Shown piece by piece: positions 36,685 to 47,779 of a stretch of 64,000 nucleotides of DNA. Source of the stretch: an uncultured Trichococcus sp. GTDB taxonomy: Bacteria > Bacillota > Bacilli > Lactobacillales > Aerococcaceae. The stretch spans positions 2,153,001-2,217,000 of the forward strand of contig NZ_OY764015.1 in the NCBI RefSeq assembly GCF_963667775.1, written 5' to 3'. Made by a program: the position numbers and the translations under genes. Positions within the stretch are counted from its first letter, which is position 1. Every line of letters begins with the position of its first letter. Under the pieces are notes generated by a model. That model saw nothing but the letters and a program-made list of their open reading frames with translations, was not told the DNA's origin and made no database searches.

Positions 36685-37449
36685 TTACTTTGGAAGGTCG
36701 TTTCTATAATCCACATATTTCCTGTACAGACTGTCCAAAGTCAGGTGGATGGGCAGGAAGCAAACAATTTCGGTGTCACCCTGCATGATGGGGGTACTCT
36801 GAAAGTACAGATTATACTTGCCTAAAGACGCTAAGCTGTTATTGCTCAAACTAGTAATCGAGACGATCGGAATGCCTTTCAGCTTCAAAATGCCCATTTC
36901 TTTTTCAACTTCGCGTATATCGCCGCTTAACGATACCACGATCAACAAATCAGAGGACTTGATGTCGCTTTTTGATGCCATTTCCAGTTCCCTTTTGGCT
37001 TCAAGCAGAGTGGGATACTTGCCGACAGCAATCATAGAGCGTAAAAAATCGGCCAAAACGTTGCGCTGTCCCCAACCTGTCCCATAACAATAAATCCGAT
37101 TTGCTTCATGCAACTGTTTCAAAATGGGTGTCAATTCGGTTTGTTCAAAAATTTTCTTTGTCGCTTCAATGTCTTTGATCTGCAGACTGTAAAGATCTTG
37201 TGTTTCTCCGGTGACGTTTTTCTTGGAAATATCTTTTCGGATGCTGTATTTGAACTCACTGTATCCGCTGAATCCCAACTTTTGCGTCAAGCGCAAGATG
37301 GAGGATTTCGATGTCAGCGTCGCTTTCGCCAATTCGATGATGGTCAGTTCTTGGCAATCCGCCTTGTTCTTGATGATGTATTCAATAATGGCTTTTTCAT
37401 TTTCATTCAGTTCGTTGAAGTGCTGATTGATGATGCCTTCTAATTCCAC
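36685..37449 (-). CDS. glvR: RpiR-family regulator of the alpha-glucoside locus
   Basis: A 254-residue regulator with an N-terminal RpiR helix-turn-helix (LTIIELAKATLTSKSSILRLTQKLGFSGYSEFK region) and a SIS sugar-phosphate isomerase domain (IYCYGTGWGQRNVLADFLRSM, LLIVVSLSGDIREVEKEM). The start is GTG with GGAGGG seven bases upstream. It follows the GH4 and PTS genes in the same direction. The set corresponds to glvA, glvR and glvC of Bacillus subtilis, where the RpiR protein controls the operon in response to maltose-type sugars. A 6-phospho-glucoside effector is likely. Confidence 0.88.
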   Translation of the reverse strand: MELEGIINQHFNELNENEKAIIEYIIKNKADCQELTIIELAKATLTSKSSILRLTQKLGFSGYSEFKYSIRKDISKKNVTGETQDLYSLQIKDIEATKKIFEQTELTPILKQLHEANRIYCYGTGWGQRNVLADFLRSMIAVGKYPTLLEAKRELEMASKSDIKSSDLLIVVSLSGDIREVEKEMGILKLKGIPIVSITSLSNNSLASLGKYNLYFQSTPIMQGDTEIVCFLPIHLTLDSLYRKYVDYRNDLPK

Positions 37450-37469
37450 CCATATCCCTCCGTAAACAA

Positions 37470-37511
37470 AGAGTCGCCTACCAAGAGCAACTCTCTTTGG
37501 TGTGCGACTCT
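37470..37511 (-). terminator. Hairpin between glvA and glvR
   Basis: AGAGTCGC and GCGACTCT flank a second stem (ACCAA/TTGGT). On the minus strand TTTGTTT follows, so it is a partial or full terminator between the PTS-hydrolase genes and the regulator. Confidence 0.75.
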
Positions 37512-37549
37512 ATTGTATCATATGAAGCGTCAGTTTCAGGAAGGTACTC

Positions 37550-38914
<1,365 letters not shown>

Positions 38915-38954
38915 TTAACTTAAATGTATGATGATAAACCTATTGGATATGTTG

Positions 38955-40547
38955 TTAAATCGGCCTTTGTTCGACCAACTGATCAAATGCATCCCGGACT
39001 TGCGGAACATCCAGCCCCACAATCACTTGGAACGCCTTTCCATTTCTGACAAGTCCATGTGCGCCGCCTTCTTTGAATTCCGCATCCGTTGCCACCAGCG
39101 CTTCATCTGCCACCGTCACACGTAGCCTTGTCGCGCAGTTGTTCACCTCGACAATGTTATCCACGCCGCCTAACGCTTCCATATAATGCGCAGCACTTAC
39201 GGCATAAGGATTATCGGCCAAAGCACCTGCATTTTTCTTGGCTTGCTTTTCACGATACTCTTGTTTGCTGTACATTTTGACTTCTTCCGCATCCTCACGA
39301 CCAGGTGTTTTCAGGTCATATTTCAGAATGGCGAATCGGAACACAAAGAAGTAGATGACACTGAAAGCAAAGCCGACTGCGAAAAGCGTCAGTACCGATC
39401 CCATATGGTTGATCGACATCGGAATGATGAACTGCGACAGGTTCGTGATCAACCCACCACCGATATCTCCGACAACTCCGAAAGCATATACGGTCGCGCC
39501 TAAAGTTGCCGCCAACAAAGAATGAACCAAGAACAACTGCGGTGCGATGAACAGGAACGTGAATTCGAAGGGTTCCGTAATTCCGGAAAGAATGGCGGTC
39601 AAAGCTGTCGGAATCAACAATGCCAATGTTTTCTTGCGCTTCTCAGGGCTGGCTGTCGTATAGAAGGCAGCCGCAATCCCCAGCGGTGCGAATAGTTTGG
39701 AAACATTGTGCAAAGCGAACCCACCTTCAGGGAACAACTCTTTCAAAGGCTGAGTCGACTGTGCGAATGTATTCAGGTTTTCCAACCAAGCAGCCGTCAA
39801 CCCACCTTCGACTACCGCTGGCCCAAAAATGAATGGTTGATAGATGAAGTGGTGCAACCCTGTAGGAATCAAAATTCTTTCAAGGAACACATACAACCAA
39901 ACACCGAATGTCCCGGAACTGGCCATGAAGCCTTGAGCAGAACCGATGCCGCTTTGGATGATCGGCCAAATCCAAGCCGTCAAGAATGCTATAGGGAGCA
40001 TCAGGAAGAACCCGATGATCACAACTAGCGAAGAACCTTGGAAAATACCGATCCAATCAGGCAATTTCTTTTCGAAATAGCGATTGTGGATCCAGACAAC
40101 GATTGCTGCAATCAAGATTGCTCCGATCAGATTGGTGTCCAGCGTCTTAGTACCGGCGATCATTTTCAATCCACTGTTACCGCCGACTTCTTGGGTGAAG
40201 TCAACATTGAATGTCGGTCCCATCAGCTGAAGAATTTTGCTTAAGAAGTTGTTGAATGTCGTATAGACAACGAATGACTCTAAAGCTGCGCGAGCATTTG
40301 CTTTTTGCGCCAATCCCATAGGCAAACCAATAACGAATAATAACTCAATCTGATTAAAAACTGTCCACCCACCGGATTCAACAACCGCCCAGAAGTTTTT
40401 CCATATCGTTCCTTCCGCTGCGATTCCACCAACCAACATTTCATTTTGGAACATGATCGAAAGCGACAAGATAATCCCTGCAAAAGCAAATAATAAAACA
40501 GGTGTAAACATGGCGCCACCAAAGCGCTGCAATTTCTGCATCATCAT
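38955..40547 (-). CDS. glvC: Alpha-glucoside PTS transporter EIICB
   Basis: A 530-residue permease of the glucose-family PTS, most like GlvC/MalX alpha-glucoside transporters. About 410 residues form the EIIC domain (RFGGAMFTPVLLFAFAGIILSL in part, IGLPMGLAQKANARA, PTGLHHFIYQPFIFGP, SGITEPFEFTFLFIAPQLF). The C-terminal EIIB has its phospho-cysteine in EVNNCATRLRVTV. No EIIA domain is fused. AGGAGATG precedes the first of three ATG codons. It heads the glvC-glvA-glvR group. Products would be 6'-phosphorylated disaccharides cleaved by GlvA. Confidence 0.93.
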   Translation of the reverse strand: MMMQKLQRFGGAMFTPVLLFAFAGIILSLSIMFQNEMLVGGIAAEGTIWKNFWAVVESGGWTVFNQIELLFVIGLPMGLAQKANARAALESFVVYTTFNNFLSKILQLMGPTFNVDFTQEVGGNSGLKMIAGTKTLDTNLIGAILIAAIVVWIHNRYFEKKLPDWIGIFQGSSLVVIIGFFLMLPIAFLTAWIWPIIQSGIGSAQGFMASSGTFGVWLYVFLERILIPTGLHHFIYQPFIFGPAVVEGGLTAAWLENLNTFAQSTQPLKELFPEGGFALHNVSKLFAPLGIAAAFYTTASPEKRKKTLALLIPTALTAILSGITEPFEFTFLFIAPQLFLVHSLLAATLGATVYAFGVVGDIGGGLITNLSQFIIPMSINHMGSVLTLFAVGFAFSVIYFFVFRFAILKYDLKTPGREDAEEVKMYSKQEYREKQAKKNAGALADNPYAVSAAHYMEALGGVDNIVEVNNCATRLRVTVADEALVATDAEFKEGGAHGLVRNGKAFQVIVGLDVPQVRDAFDQLVEQRPI

Positions 40548-40588
40548 TTTTCATCTCCTTTTGTTTTTTGAAATCCTTTTCATGTGAC

Positions 40589-40650
40589 TACTATAGCACG
40601 GGCAAATTTGCGCAACAATGCCTGGAGCCCCTTTAGGGAAAGCGTTCCCA
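40589..40650 (-). promoter_or_regulatory. glvC promoter with upstream cre-like site
   Basis: On the minus strand TTGTTG and TATAGT are 17 bases apart, the -10 ending close to 40590. On the plus strand GGAAAGCGTTCCCA (40637-40650) matches the cre consensus at 12 of 14 positions, placed upstream of the -35 element. That position could mean activation or repression. Confidence 0.5.
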
Positions 40651-40715
40651 CACTGGCCTTTTTACCATTTGACGGGAAATTTCTCAGGTCGCCATGCGTA
40701 CATGTTGATGAATAC

Positions 40716-40748
40716 AGAAAAAAAGCTGTCTCGTGAAGAGGCAGCTTT
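40716..40748 (-). terminator. Terminator downstream of the alpha-galactosidase gene
   Basis: On the minus strand AAGCTGCCT and AGACAGCTT form a 9-bp stem with a 7-base loop, followed by a T-run. It lies beyond the hairpin array that follows the GH4 gene. Confidence 0.8.
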
Positions 40749-40772
40749 GGTTGGGCGTTATTCTTTTGGGGG

Positions 40773-40957
40773 TTGTCCGATAAGTCCGAAGAATCGGACA
40801 ATTAGGTAGCTTATTGTGACGCGGATGTCCGATAACATCAAAAAATCGGACATCCAGGCACATGATACTGACCTGGATGTCCGATAACTCCACAGAATCG
40901 GACATCCAGGCACATGATACTAACCCGCTTGTCCGATAATCGTAAAATATCGGACAA
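40773..40957. repeat. Array of four hairpins repeating every 52 bp
   Basis: Copies of TGTCCGAT paired with ATCGGACA, 11-base loops, begin at 40773, 40825, 40877 and 40929, an exact 52-bp period. Stems are 40773-40801, 40823-40855, 40872-40910 (14 bp per arm) and 40929-40957. The spacers are partly conserved (AGGCACATGATACTRAC in two). The outer stem bases vary in compensating pairs, such as TTG/CAA versus ATG/CAT, so pairing is kept while sequence changes. The array lies between the alpha-galactosidase stop and its terminator, so it would be part of that mRNA. Confidence 0.95.
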
Positions 40958-41006
40958 CCTGAAGTAGGAAACTGCTCAGTCCGCGGATCGGTTCGTAGGC
41001 ACTGTT

Positions 41007-42317
41007 TTATTTATAAGTCGGCAGATAATCGCCATGGGCAGCAATCAATTCGTCCACCATTGCTTTGATTTCGGAAATGGACAGTTCCGAATTCGCATGT
41101 GGGTCCATCAATGCCGCTTGATAGATTTTATCTTTTTCAAGTGTCATTGCGGCTTCAACCGTCAATTCTTGCACATTTATATTTGTTCGATCCAATGCGG
41201 CCAATTGCGTAGGAAGGTCCCCTACATAGGTAGGTTGAACGCCATTTTTGTCCACCAAACACGGAACTTCCACACAGCAATTTTCCGGCAAGTTCGTAAT
41301 CAGACCTTTATTCAAAACATTCCCGGCAATCACAGTCGGCGTTCCGGTTGTAATCGCATCCATAATATAAGAGGCATATTCGCGGCTTCTTGTATGTTCC
41401 AGCGAACCGTCATTGACGATCTCGTCTTTTTGAGTTTCCCAGCGTTCGATTTGATCAACGCATCTTCTCAAGTATTCATCGATCGGGATCTGCAATTGAT
41501 CGATCAATTCCGGATAATTCTTTTTGATGAAGTAAGGATGGTACTCTGCGTTATGCTCGCTGGATTCTGTGACATAGTAGCCGAAGTGTTTCATCAATTC
41601 AAAGCGCACAGAATCCTTGTGCGGATTGGCGATTTTTGAAGCCAGTCTGCGGATTTCAGGATAGAAATCTTCTCCGTTCCGGTTGATTTCCAACAGCCAG
41701 GCCATATGGTTGATCCCGGCGATTTTCCATTGGAATTCATCCAGATTGTACTGATCTTTTATCCCCAAGTGTTCGAATAATTCCGGCACACAGACTTGGA
41801 CACTATGACATAAGCCAACCGTTTTGATCTTCGTCGCTTTCAGCATGCCCATCGTCAAAATAGCCATCGGATTAGTGTAGTTCAATAACCAGGCATCCGG
41901 ACAAACTTCTTCCATATCTTTGGCAATGTCGAACATCACGGGAAGTGTGCGCAATCCCCTGAAAATACCGCCGATACCGGTAGTGTCCCCGATTGTCTGT
42001 TGTAATCCATATTTTTTAGGGATCTCAAAATCAATCACCGTGCTCGGTTTGTAGCCGCCCACTTGGATCGCATTGATGACGAAATTCGCATCTTTCAAAG
42101 CTTCTTTTCTGTCGCTGAAAGATTTTATTTTCGCACGGTTTTGATTCGAGTTTTTGTTGATGGTCTGAAGCATCAGCTCGGATTCTTTTAAGCGTTTTTC
42201 ATCAATATCGAATAATGCGATCTCTGCATCCTGGAGACTCGGCGTCAACATCGCATCCCCTAAAACGTTTTTTGCGAAGATTGTGCTGCCTGCCCCGATA
42301 AAACAAATTTTGACCAT
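41007..42317 (-). CDS. melA: GH4 alpha-galactosidase
   Basis: A 436-residue NAD+- and Mn2+-dependent glycosidase of family 4. The N-terminal Rossmann motif is CFIGAGSTIFAKNV. GLCHSVQVCVPELFEHLG contains the metal-ligand cysteine in the CHSV form that marks the alpha-galactosidase (MelA) branch, and AGINHMAWLLEI follows. It acts on unphosphorylated melibiose-type galactosides. The second ATG (MVKICFIG) is preferred because AGGAG lies 7 bases before it; the earlier ATG is only one base from it. An AraC regulator precedes it in the same orientation, but no dedicated transporter gene is adjacent. Confidence 0.92.
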   Translation of the reverse strand: MVKICFIGAGSTIFAKNVLGDAMLTPSLQDAEIALFDIDEKRLKESELMLQTINKNSNQNRAKIKSFSDRKEALKDANFVINAIQVGGYKPSTVIDFEIPKKYGLQQTIGDTTGIGGIFRGLRTLPVMFDIAKDMEEVCPDAWLLNYTNPMAILTMGMLKATKIKTVGLCHSVQVCVPELFEHLGIKDQYNLDEFQWKIAGINHMAWLLEINRNGEDFYPEIRRLASKIANPHKDSVRFELMKHFGYYVTESSEHNAEYHPYFIKKNYPELIDQLQIPIDEYLRRCVDQIERWETQKDEIVNDGSLEHTRSREYASYIMDAITTGTPTVIAGNVLNKGLITNLPENCCVEVPCLVDKNGVQPTYVGDLPTQLAALDRTNINVQELTVEAAMTLEKDKIYQAALMDPHANSELSISEIKAMVDELIAAHGDYLPTYK

Positions 42318-42335
42318 GTTCATGCTCCTTTTCCT

Positions 42336-42371
42336 TTTGATGTCTTCAGTATAGGCTATTCACACTGAATA
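42336..42371 (-). promoter_or_regulatory. Probable melA promoter with a short palindrome
   Basis: The minus strand has TATACT about 25-30 bases before the ribosome binding site, without a good -35 element. TATTCA-CAC-TGAATA (42357-42371) is an exact inverted repeat immediately upstream. The pattern suggests an activator-dependent promoter, presumably for the adjacent AraC protein. Confidence 0.45.
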
Positions 42372-42413
42372 AGAAGGGCATGGTTTTAGCTGCAGGGTAC
42401 AATTTTTTAGGTC

Positions 42414-43247
42414 TTATTTTTCGAGTTTGTACCGGGTCGGGGAACTTTGGAATCTGTTTTTGAAGGCCCGTGTAAAAGAGTGCCGGTTCTGATATCCTAC
42501 TGCGTTTGAGATTTCCTCGATCGATAATTCTGTTGTTTTCAGCAGTTGGCTGGCTTTGTTCATCCGGTACAGGTTCAAATATTTTAAAGCGTTCAAGCCC
42601 AATTCCTCTTTGATCACCTGGCTGAAATAGGAAGGGTGCAGGTACATCGATCTCGCAATTTCTTCGATCGTCAAATCCTCCCGATAATAATTATTTTCCA
42701 CATACAACAAAAAGGCTTCGCTGTATTTTTTCGTTCGGCTGACGCGGACCCCCATTTCCATATTTTCATTATAGATTTTGAAGAACGAAAAAATGTCATA
42801 GAAGAGCGCCTGATTCGCCAGTTTTTTGGAATCATCAAAAAAATCGGATTGCATGAAATGCGCGAATTTTTCCTGCAGCTCTTCTTGTGCACCAACTTGC
42901 CCTGTATAGTCTTTAGATCCGATGCCGTTCGTATGCAGGATTCCTTTCACCTTGTTGCCCGAAAATCCTATCCAATAGTATTCCCAGGGATCTTCCGCAT
43001 CCGCTTCATAATCGACCAGTTCATTCGGCCGGATCAGAAAAAAATCACCCGCTCCCAAATGATGCGTTGTATCGTTCACGGTGTACCGCCCTTTTCCGCT
43101 GATCACAAAATGCACGATATAGTTGTCCCGTAACGAAGGGCCAAATCGATGCCTGCTCTGGCACTTCTCGTATCCTACATTGAAAAAATAAAAATCCGAG
43201 AAATAGTATTCCTTAAAAAATAGATCCTTCAATAGTTTTTCGCTCAT
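42414..43247 (-). CDS. AraC-family regulator next to alpha-galactosidase (MsmR/RafR-like)
   Basis: A 277-residue regulator. The N-terminal cupin (NYIVHFVISGKGRYTVNDTTHHLGAGDFFLIRPNELVDY region, residues about 40-85) binds a sugar, and WEYYWIGFSG follows, as in MsmR/RafR-type raffinose regulators. The C-terminal 95 residues hold two helix-turn-helix motifs (LTIEEIARSMYLHPSYFSQVIKE and SIEEISNAVGYQNRHSFTRAFK). GAGGATG precedes the ATG. Located directly upstream of the alpha-galactosidase, it most likely activates it in the presence of melibiose or raffinose. Confidence 0.88.
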   Translation of the reverse strand: MSEKLLKDLFFKEYYFSDFYFFNVGYEKCQSRHRFGPSLRDNYIVHFVISGKGRYTVNDTTHHLGAGDFFLIRPNELVDYEADAEDPWEYYWIGFSGNKVKGILHTNGIGSKDYTGQVGAQEELQEKFAHFMQSDFFDDSKKLANQALFYDIFSFFKIYNENMEMGVRVSRTKKYSEAFLLYVENNYYREDLTIEEIARSMYLHPSYFSQVIKEELGLNALKYLNLYRMNKASQLLKTTELSIEEISNAVGYQNRHSFTRAFKNRFQSSPTRYKLEK

Positions 43248-43440
43248 GGGGCATCCTCTGTTGTCTGTTTATTTATCGGTATATTTGTATAGCTAGATTT
43301 TAGCACAACACCTGTTGATGATGATAGAAAAGCATCAGACACTCCGTTAAATGGGCAAGACTACATTCCCAAGCACCCACAAAATTCTCCGCTTCCCAAA
43401 CGAGGTCGGATGCTACATGATAAGATAAGGAAGGTAAATA
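43248..43440. other. Short non-coding stretch before the insertion-sequence relic
   Basis: No gene is supported. A minus-strand frame of about 60 codons exists but lacks a ribosome binding site and family resemblance. The stretch probably contains the AraC promoter and eroded insertion-sequence DNA. Confidence 0.4.
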
Positions 43441-43587
43441 TTGCAATGGATAGAGCCACTTGTGCGGAGAAATGAGGCAAAAAATACTCATATTAAAGCG
43501 TTGAAGAAAGTTTCCTACGGTTTCAAATCATTCGAGAACATGAAAACACGAATCTATATGATTAATCATTTGATTAAAGTGAAATAA
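43441..43587 (+). pseudogene. C-terminal relic of an ISL3-family transposase
   Basis: The last 49 codons read ...THIKALKKVSYGFKSFENMKTRIYMI and end in TAA, the usual C-terminus of ISL3-family transposases of lactic acid bacteria (compare the family pattern K-I-K-x-[IL]-K-[RK]-V-S-Y-G-[YF]-x-[NS]-F). Upstream the frame is interrupted and no catalytic part remains. The relic lies 85-130 bases before an insertion-sequence end at 43672-43716 in the orientation expected for the 3' side of the element. Confidence 0.8.
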
Positions 43588-43590
43588 CAA

Positions 43591-43629
43591 AAAAATCCAA
43601 AACAGATATACTAATAATCTGTTTTGGAT
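43591..43629. terminator. Hairpin downstream of the transposase relic
   Basis: ATCCAAAACAGA (from 43595) and TCTGTTTTGGAT (to 43629) form a perfect 12-bp stem. On the minus strand a T-run follows. It lies inside the insertion-sequence remnant and protects it from, or blocks, transcription entering from the island. Confidence 0.8.
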
Positions 43630-43671
43630 CCACTTAAATCTTGGTCATCAGTCCTTATTGACAAAGAACCA

Positions 43672-43716
43672 TTTTCAGTTGTATTTGTCTCTACCAACAC
43701 TAAATGTCGAAGAGCC
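43672..43716. mobile_element. Insertion-sequence end (right terminal inverted repeat), left side of the beta-glucoside island
   Basis: These 45 bases are the reverse complement of 51293-51337 with a single mismatch. The outer tip reads GGCTCTTCGACATTTAG towards the island. A transposase relic of ISL3 type lies on the inner side, fixing this as the 3' end of that element. Confidence 0.88.
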
Positions 43717-43717
43717 A

Positions 43718-43740
43718 ATAAAAACCACCTTCTGGTGGTT
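43718..43740 (-). terminator. Terminator of the RpiR gene of the beta-glucoside island
   Basis: On the minus strand AACCACC and GGTGGTT form a 7-bp stem with a 4-base loop followed by TTTTTATT, immediately after the regulator stop. Confidence 0.75.
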
Positions 43741-43747
43741 GAAAAAA

Positions 43748-44482
43748 TCATTCCTTTAATAGTTTTTGTGCAACGAGTTCATTAAAGAATAGGTAGGTAA
43801 ATAATTCATGGGTAACTGAATCTGCTCTAGCTGTATTAAATGAAGGTAAAAGAATAACTTGATTAAAATGATGTCTTAGTGGATGTTTTGGATTTGTAGT
43901 AATTAAAATAAGATATGGTCTATGGGATGTGCTTTCACTTAGATTAGAAATATAATTTTTATAGACTTCACCTGACAATGAGGAATAGATGATTACAACA
44001 TCCTCTGAAGTGTGATGCTCAGGTAAATTGTCAAGATTAGGATTTGAAGCTAAAATTTTAGCCAGGAAATTTAATATCATTCCTAGACCATCAGATGCTA
44101 ATCGAGTGACACTATATCCAAGTATATATGTAATGCGGGCATGTCTTAATTTATTAATAAAGCTTTCCAAAGTATTATCGCTTATGATCTCTTCAGTATG
44201 AAGTAATAAATTACTAATGGATTTAGCAAGACTTTCTTCGTCTGCTTTATTTGAAGAAGGCTCATTTTGCTTCAAAAAAAATTGAAATTCATTATATCCA
44301 CTGAATCCCAGTTTTTGAGAAAAACGTGTTAAAGCGGATTTAGATAGATTGTAGCTATTTGATATTTCTGATATAGAGTCTTTAGAAAAGTTATCTGGAC
44401 TTTGTTTAATGTATTCGTAAATCTTACGATCTGTCTTTGTGAATAAAGCTAGTTTTGAGTCAATGAAATTATAAATGTTCAT
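43748..44482 (-). CDS. RpiR/MurR-family regulator of the beta-glucoside island
   Basis: A 244-residue regulator with an N-terminal helix-turn-helix (SISEISNSYNLSKSALTRFSQKLGFSGYNEF region) and a SIS domain (ITYILGYSVTRLASDGLGMIL, VVIIYSSLSGEVYKNYI). GGAGG precedes the ATG. It is divergent from the GH1-EIIC-GH3 operon. Three copies of a CATATTTCA-type half site in the intergenic region are candidate operators. A 6-phospho-beta-glucoside is the likely effector. Its AT-rich composition matches the rest of the island and differs from the glvR-type paralogue at 36685-37449. Confidence 0.88.
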   Translation of the reverse strand: MNIYNFIDSKLALFTKTDRKIYEYIKQSPDNFSKDSISEISNSYNLSKSALTRFSQKLGFSGYNEFQFFLKQNEPSSNKADEESLAKSISNLLLHTEEIISDNTLESFINKLRHARITYILGYSVTRLASDGLGMILNFLAKILASNPNLDNLPEHHTSEDVVIIYSSLSGEVYKNYISNLSESTSHRPYLILITTNPKHPLRHHFNQVILLPSFNTARADSVTHELFTYLFFNELVAQKLLKE

Positions 44483-44520
44483 ATCTATCCTCCGATACTG
44501 AATTATAAACTAAAATAAAA

Positions 44521-44639
44521 CATATTTCAATATCTCTCCTAAAAATAACAAAAACATATTAAAACGTGTTTCATTTCCAAAAAGCTATATTGACACATAT
44601 TTCAATTAGGTTTATAATAAAAATATGGAAGCGCTATCC
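44521..44639 (+). promoter_or_regulatory. Promoter of the beta-glucoside operon with cre-like site at the start point
   Basis: TTGACA (44590-44595) and TATAAT (44613-44618) are perfect consensus elements 17 bases apart. TGGAAGCGCTATCC (44626-44639), 12 of 14 matches to cre, covers the expected transcription start. CATATTTCAAT occurs at 44521 and again at 44596 inside the spacer, with CGTGTTTCAT between them, suggesting binding sites for the divergent RpiR regulator. Confidence 0.8.
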
Positions 44640-44675
44640 ATAGTAAAGGATATTATACAAACTGAGTTGCAATAA

Positions 44676-46187
<1,512 letters not shown>

Positions 46188-46189
46188 TA

Positions 46190-47539
46190 ATGAAGATTAT
46201 GGATAAATTGCAAGCAAGTCTTGAAAAAATCATGGGTCCAATTGCACAAAAGCTAAGTGAGAGTAAGGTTCTTTCTGCATTTACAGCTGGTATGATGCAT
46301 ACTATGCCAATTAGCCTAGGTGTTGCTGGTTTTGCAATCTTAGCTAGCCTTCCAATTGAACCGTGGCAAAATTTTCTAACAAGTACGGGTATTGGACAAA
46401 ATATGTTAGATATTGTAGCTGCAACATCTAGTTTAATGGCCCTGTTTATTGCACCAGCAATCGCATATTTTTATGCTAAAAATGAAGAAGAAAATGGTTT
46501 GATAGCATCCCTTTTGGCTACAGCATCCTTTTTAGCATTGCAACCAGTACGGATTATAGTTGGCGAGTCCAGTGTTTCTGGATTGCTTCAAGAAAATTTG
46601 GGAAGTAAAGGTATTTTCATTGCTATGATAACATCAATGGTAGTATCGTTTTCTTATTGTAAACTGATTAAGAAAAATTTTAAACTAAAACTACCAGAAA
46701 GTGTACCTCCTAATGTATCAGAATCATTAAGTCCCACATTTGTCTCAATGATTATTTTCTTTGGGGTATTCGTAGTAAGATGGTTGGCAAGTTTGACTCC
46801 GGCTGGTGATATATTCACTTTGTTTAACTCTACAATTGCTTTACCAATAATGGGCGTAGGTGCCACACCTTTAGCATCAATCCTGGTCCTTACTTTTGCG
46901 ACTTTATGTTGGTTTTTCGGTATCCACCCTGCTCCTATTATGAATATTTACTATCCAGTTATTATTGTTGCTAATACAGCGAATTTGGAAGCATATCTTG
47001 CAGGAACGCCATCTTCTCAACTTCCATATCTGGCGGTGGCTTTAGTAAGTAGTTTCTGTTATATTGGCGGACAAGGTAACACTCTTGCTTTATCATTCCT
47101 TTTATTCAAAGCTAAATCAGAAAGATATCGTGCGTTAAGAAAAGTTGCCGTAATACCAAATATCTTTAATATTAATGAACCAATGATATTTGGTATGCCG
47201 GTTATGTTAAATGCTTATTTCTTTATTCCAATGATATCAACAGTTTTATTTGGGGGAGCTTATGGATGGTTTGTTGTTAATCTATTGCATGTAGGTGATG
47301 CATTTAATCCAACTATTGCTCTACCATGGGTAATGCCTTCATTTATTGGTCCATTCTTGACAGGTGGCTGGAGACTAGGTATTGCAACAATCTTAGCTTT
47401 GTTTATTCAAATCTTTATTTGGTATCCATTCTTTAGAATGGCTGACAATCAAGCGTTAAAAGAAGAATCAGAAAGCCAAACATTCTTTACAATGGCTGAT
47501 AATCAAGCGTTGAAAGAAGAATTAGAAGGCCAAAGTTAA
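46190..47539 (+). CDS. PTS cellobiose/lactose-family EIIC permease with duplicated C-terminal segment
   Basis: About 449 residues, a polytopic EIIC of the lactose/cellobiose class: AFTAGMMHTMPISLGVAGFA, GIHPAPIMNIYYPVI, YIGGQGNTLALSFLLFKAKS and FNINEPMIFGMPVMLN, the conserved substrate motif. AGGA lies 8 bases before the chosen ATG; an ATG two codons upstream overlaps the GH1 stop. The C-terminus is odd: an 18-residue segment starting MADNQALKEE occurs twice in tandem (54-bp direct repeat, 47438-47491 and 47492-47539). No intact EIIA or EIIB gene accompanies it, so it depends on subunits encoded elsewhere. Confidence 0.9.
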   Translation: MKIMDKLQASLEKIMGPIAQKLSESKVLSAFTAGMMHTMPISLGVAGFAILASLPIEPWQNFLTSTGIGQNMLDIVAATSSLMALFIAPAIAYFYAKNEEENGLIASLLATASFLALQPVRIIVGESSVSGLLQENLGSKGIFIAMITSMVVSFSYCKLIKKNFKLKLPESVPPNVSESLSPTFVSMIIFFGVFVVRWLASLTPAGDIFTLFNSTIALPIMGVGATPLASILVLTFATLCWFFGIHPAPIMNIYYPVIIVANTANLEAYLAGTPSSQLPYLAVALVSSFCYIGGQGNTLALSFLLFKAKSERYRALRKVAVIPNIFNINEPMIFGMPVMLNAYFFIPMISTVLFGGAYGWFVVNLLHVGDAFNPTIALPWVMPSFIGPFLTGGWRLGIATILALFIQIFIWYPFFRMADNQALKEESESQTFFTMADNQALKEELEGQS

Positions 47540-47554
47540 ATTTATAAAAAGACA

Positions 47555-47693
47555 GAGCAAGCATTTGTACAAGGTCACCCCTCACATAGTGAATTGATTC
47601 AAAAAGAAGCGAATAATGAGTGCGGAAGCTTTTAAAATTATTGCTCAAGAATTTATTGAAGTTTATAAGCAACTCGCTCTACTTAACAAATAA
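47555..47693 (+). pseudogene. Relic of a lactose/cellobiose-type PTS EIIA gene
   Basis: One frame encodes EQAFVQGHPSHSELIQKEANNE, which aligns with the EA--AF--AH--QT-LIQ-EA-GE segment of EIIA-Lac/Cel. A different frame then encodes SAEAFKIIAQEFIEVYKQL and a stop (47616-47693), which aligns with the family's C-terminal helix (MTA-TFK-LA-E-IELYK). The stretch between them, which contains the phosphorylated histidine, is missing, and the frame is shifted. The N-terminal part is also absent. The gene is therefore dead. Confidence 0.72.
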
Positions 47694-47726
47694 ATGAGGG
47701 GCTGGATAACTTCCGGCCTCTTTTTA
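47694..47726 (+). terminator. Terminator after the EIIA relic
   Basis: GAGG-CTGGA and TCC-GGCCTC arms with a two-base bulge, followed by TTTTTAATT. It would separate the GH1-EIIC unit from the GH3-esterase unit. Confidence 0.65.
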
Positions 47727-47779
47727 ATTCAACATCAAAAAAATTTGCATTGTAATAAAAATAGAAAGGTAAGATTATT

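Noticed and set aside
40773..40957. CRISPR array
   Set aside because: The repeated parts are palindromes, the spacers are partly identical to one another, there are only four units and no cas gene is nearby.
43300..43491. Minus-strand open frame of 63 codons
   Set aside because: It overlaps the transposase relic on the other strand and shows no ribosome binding site or family resemblance.
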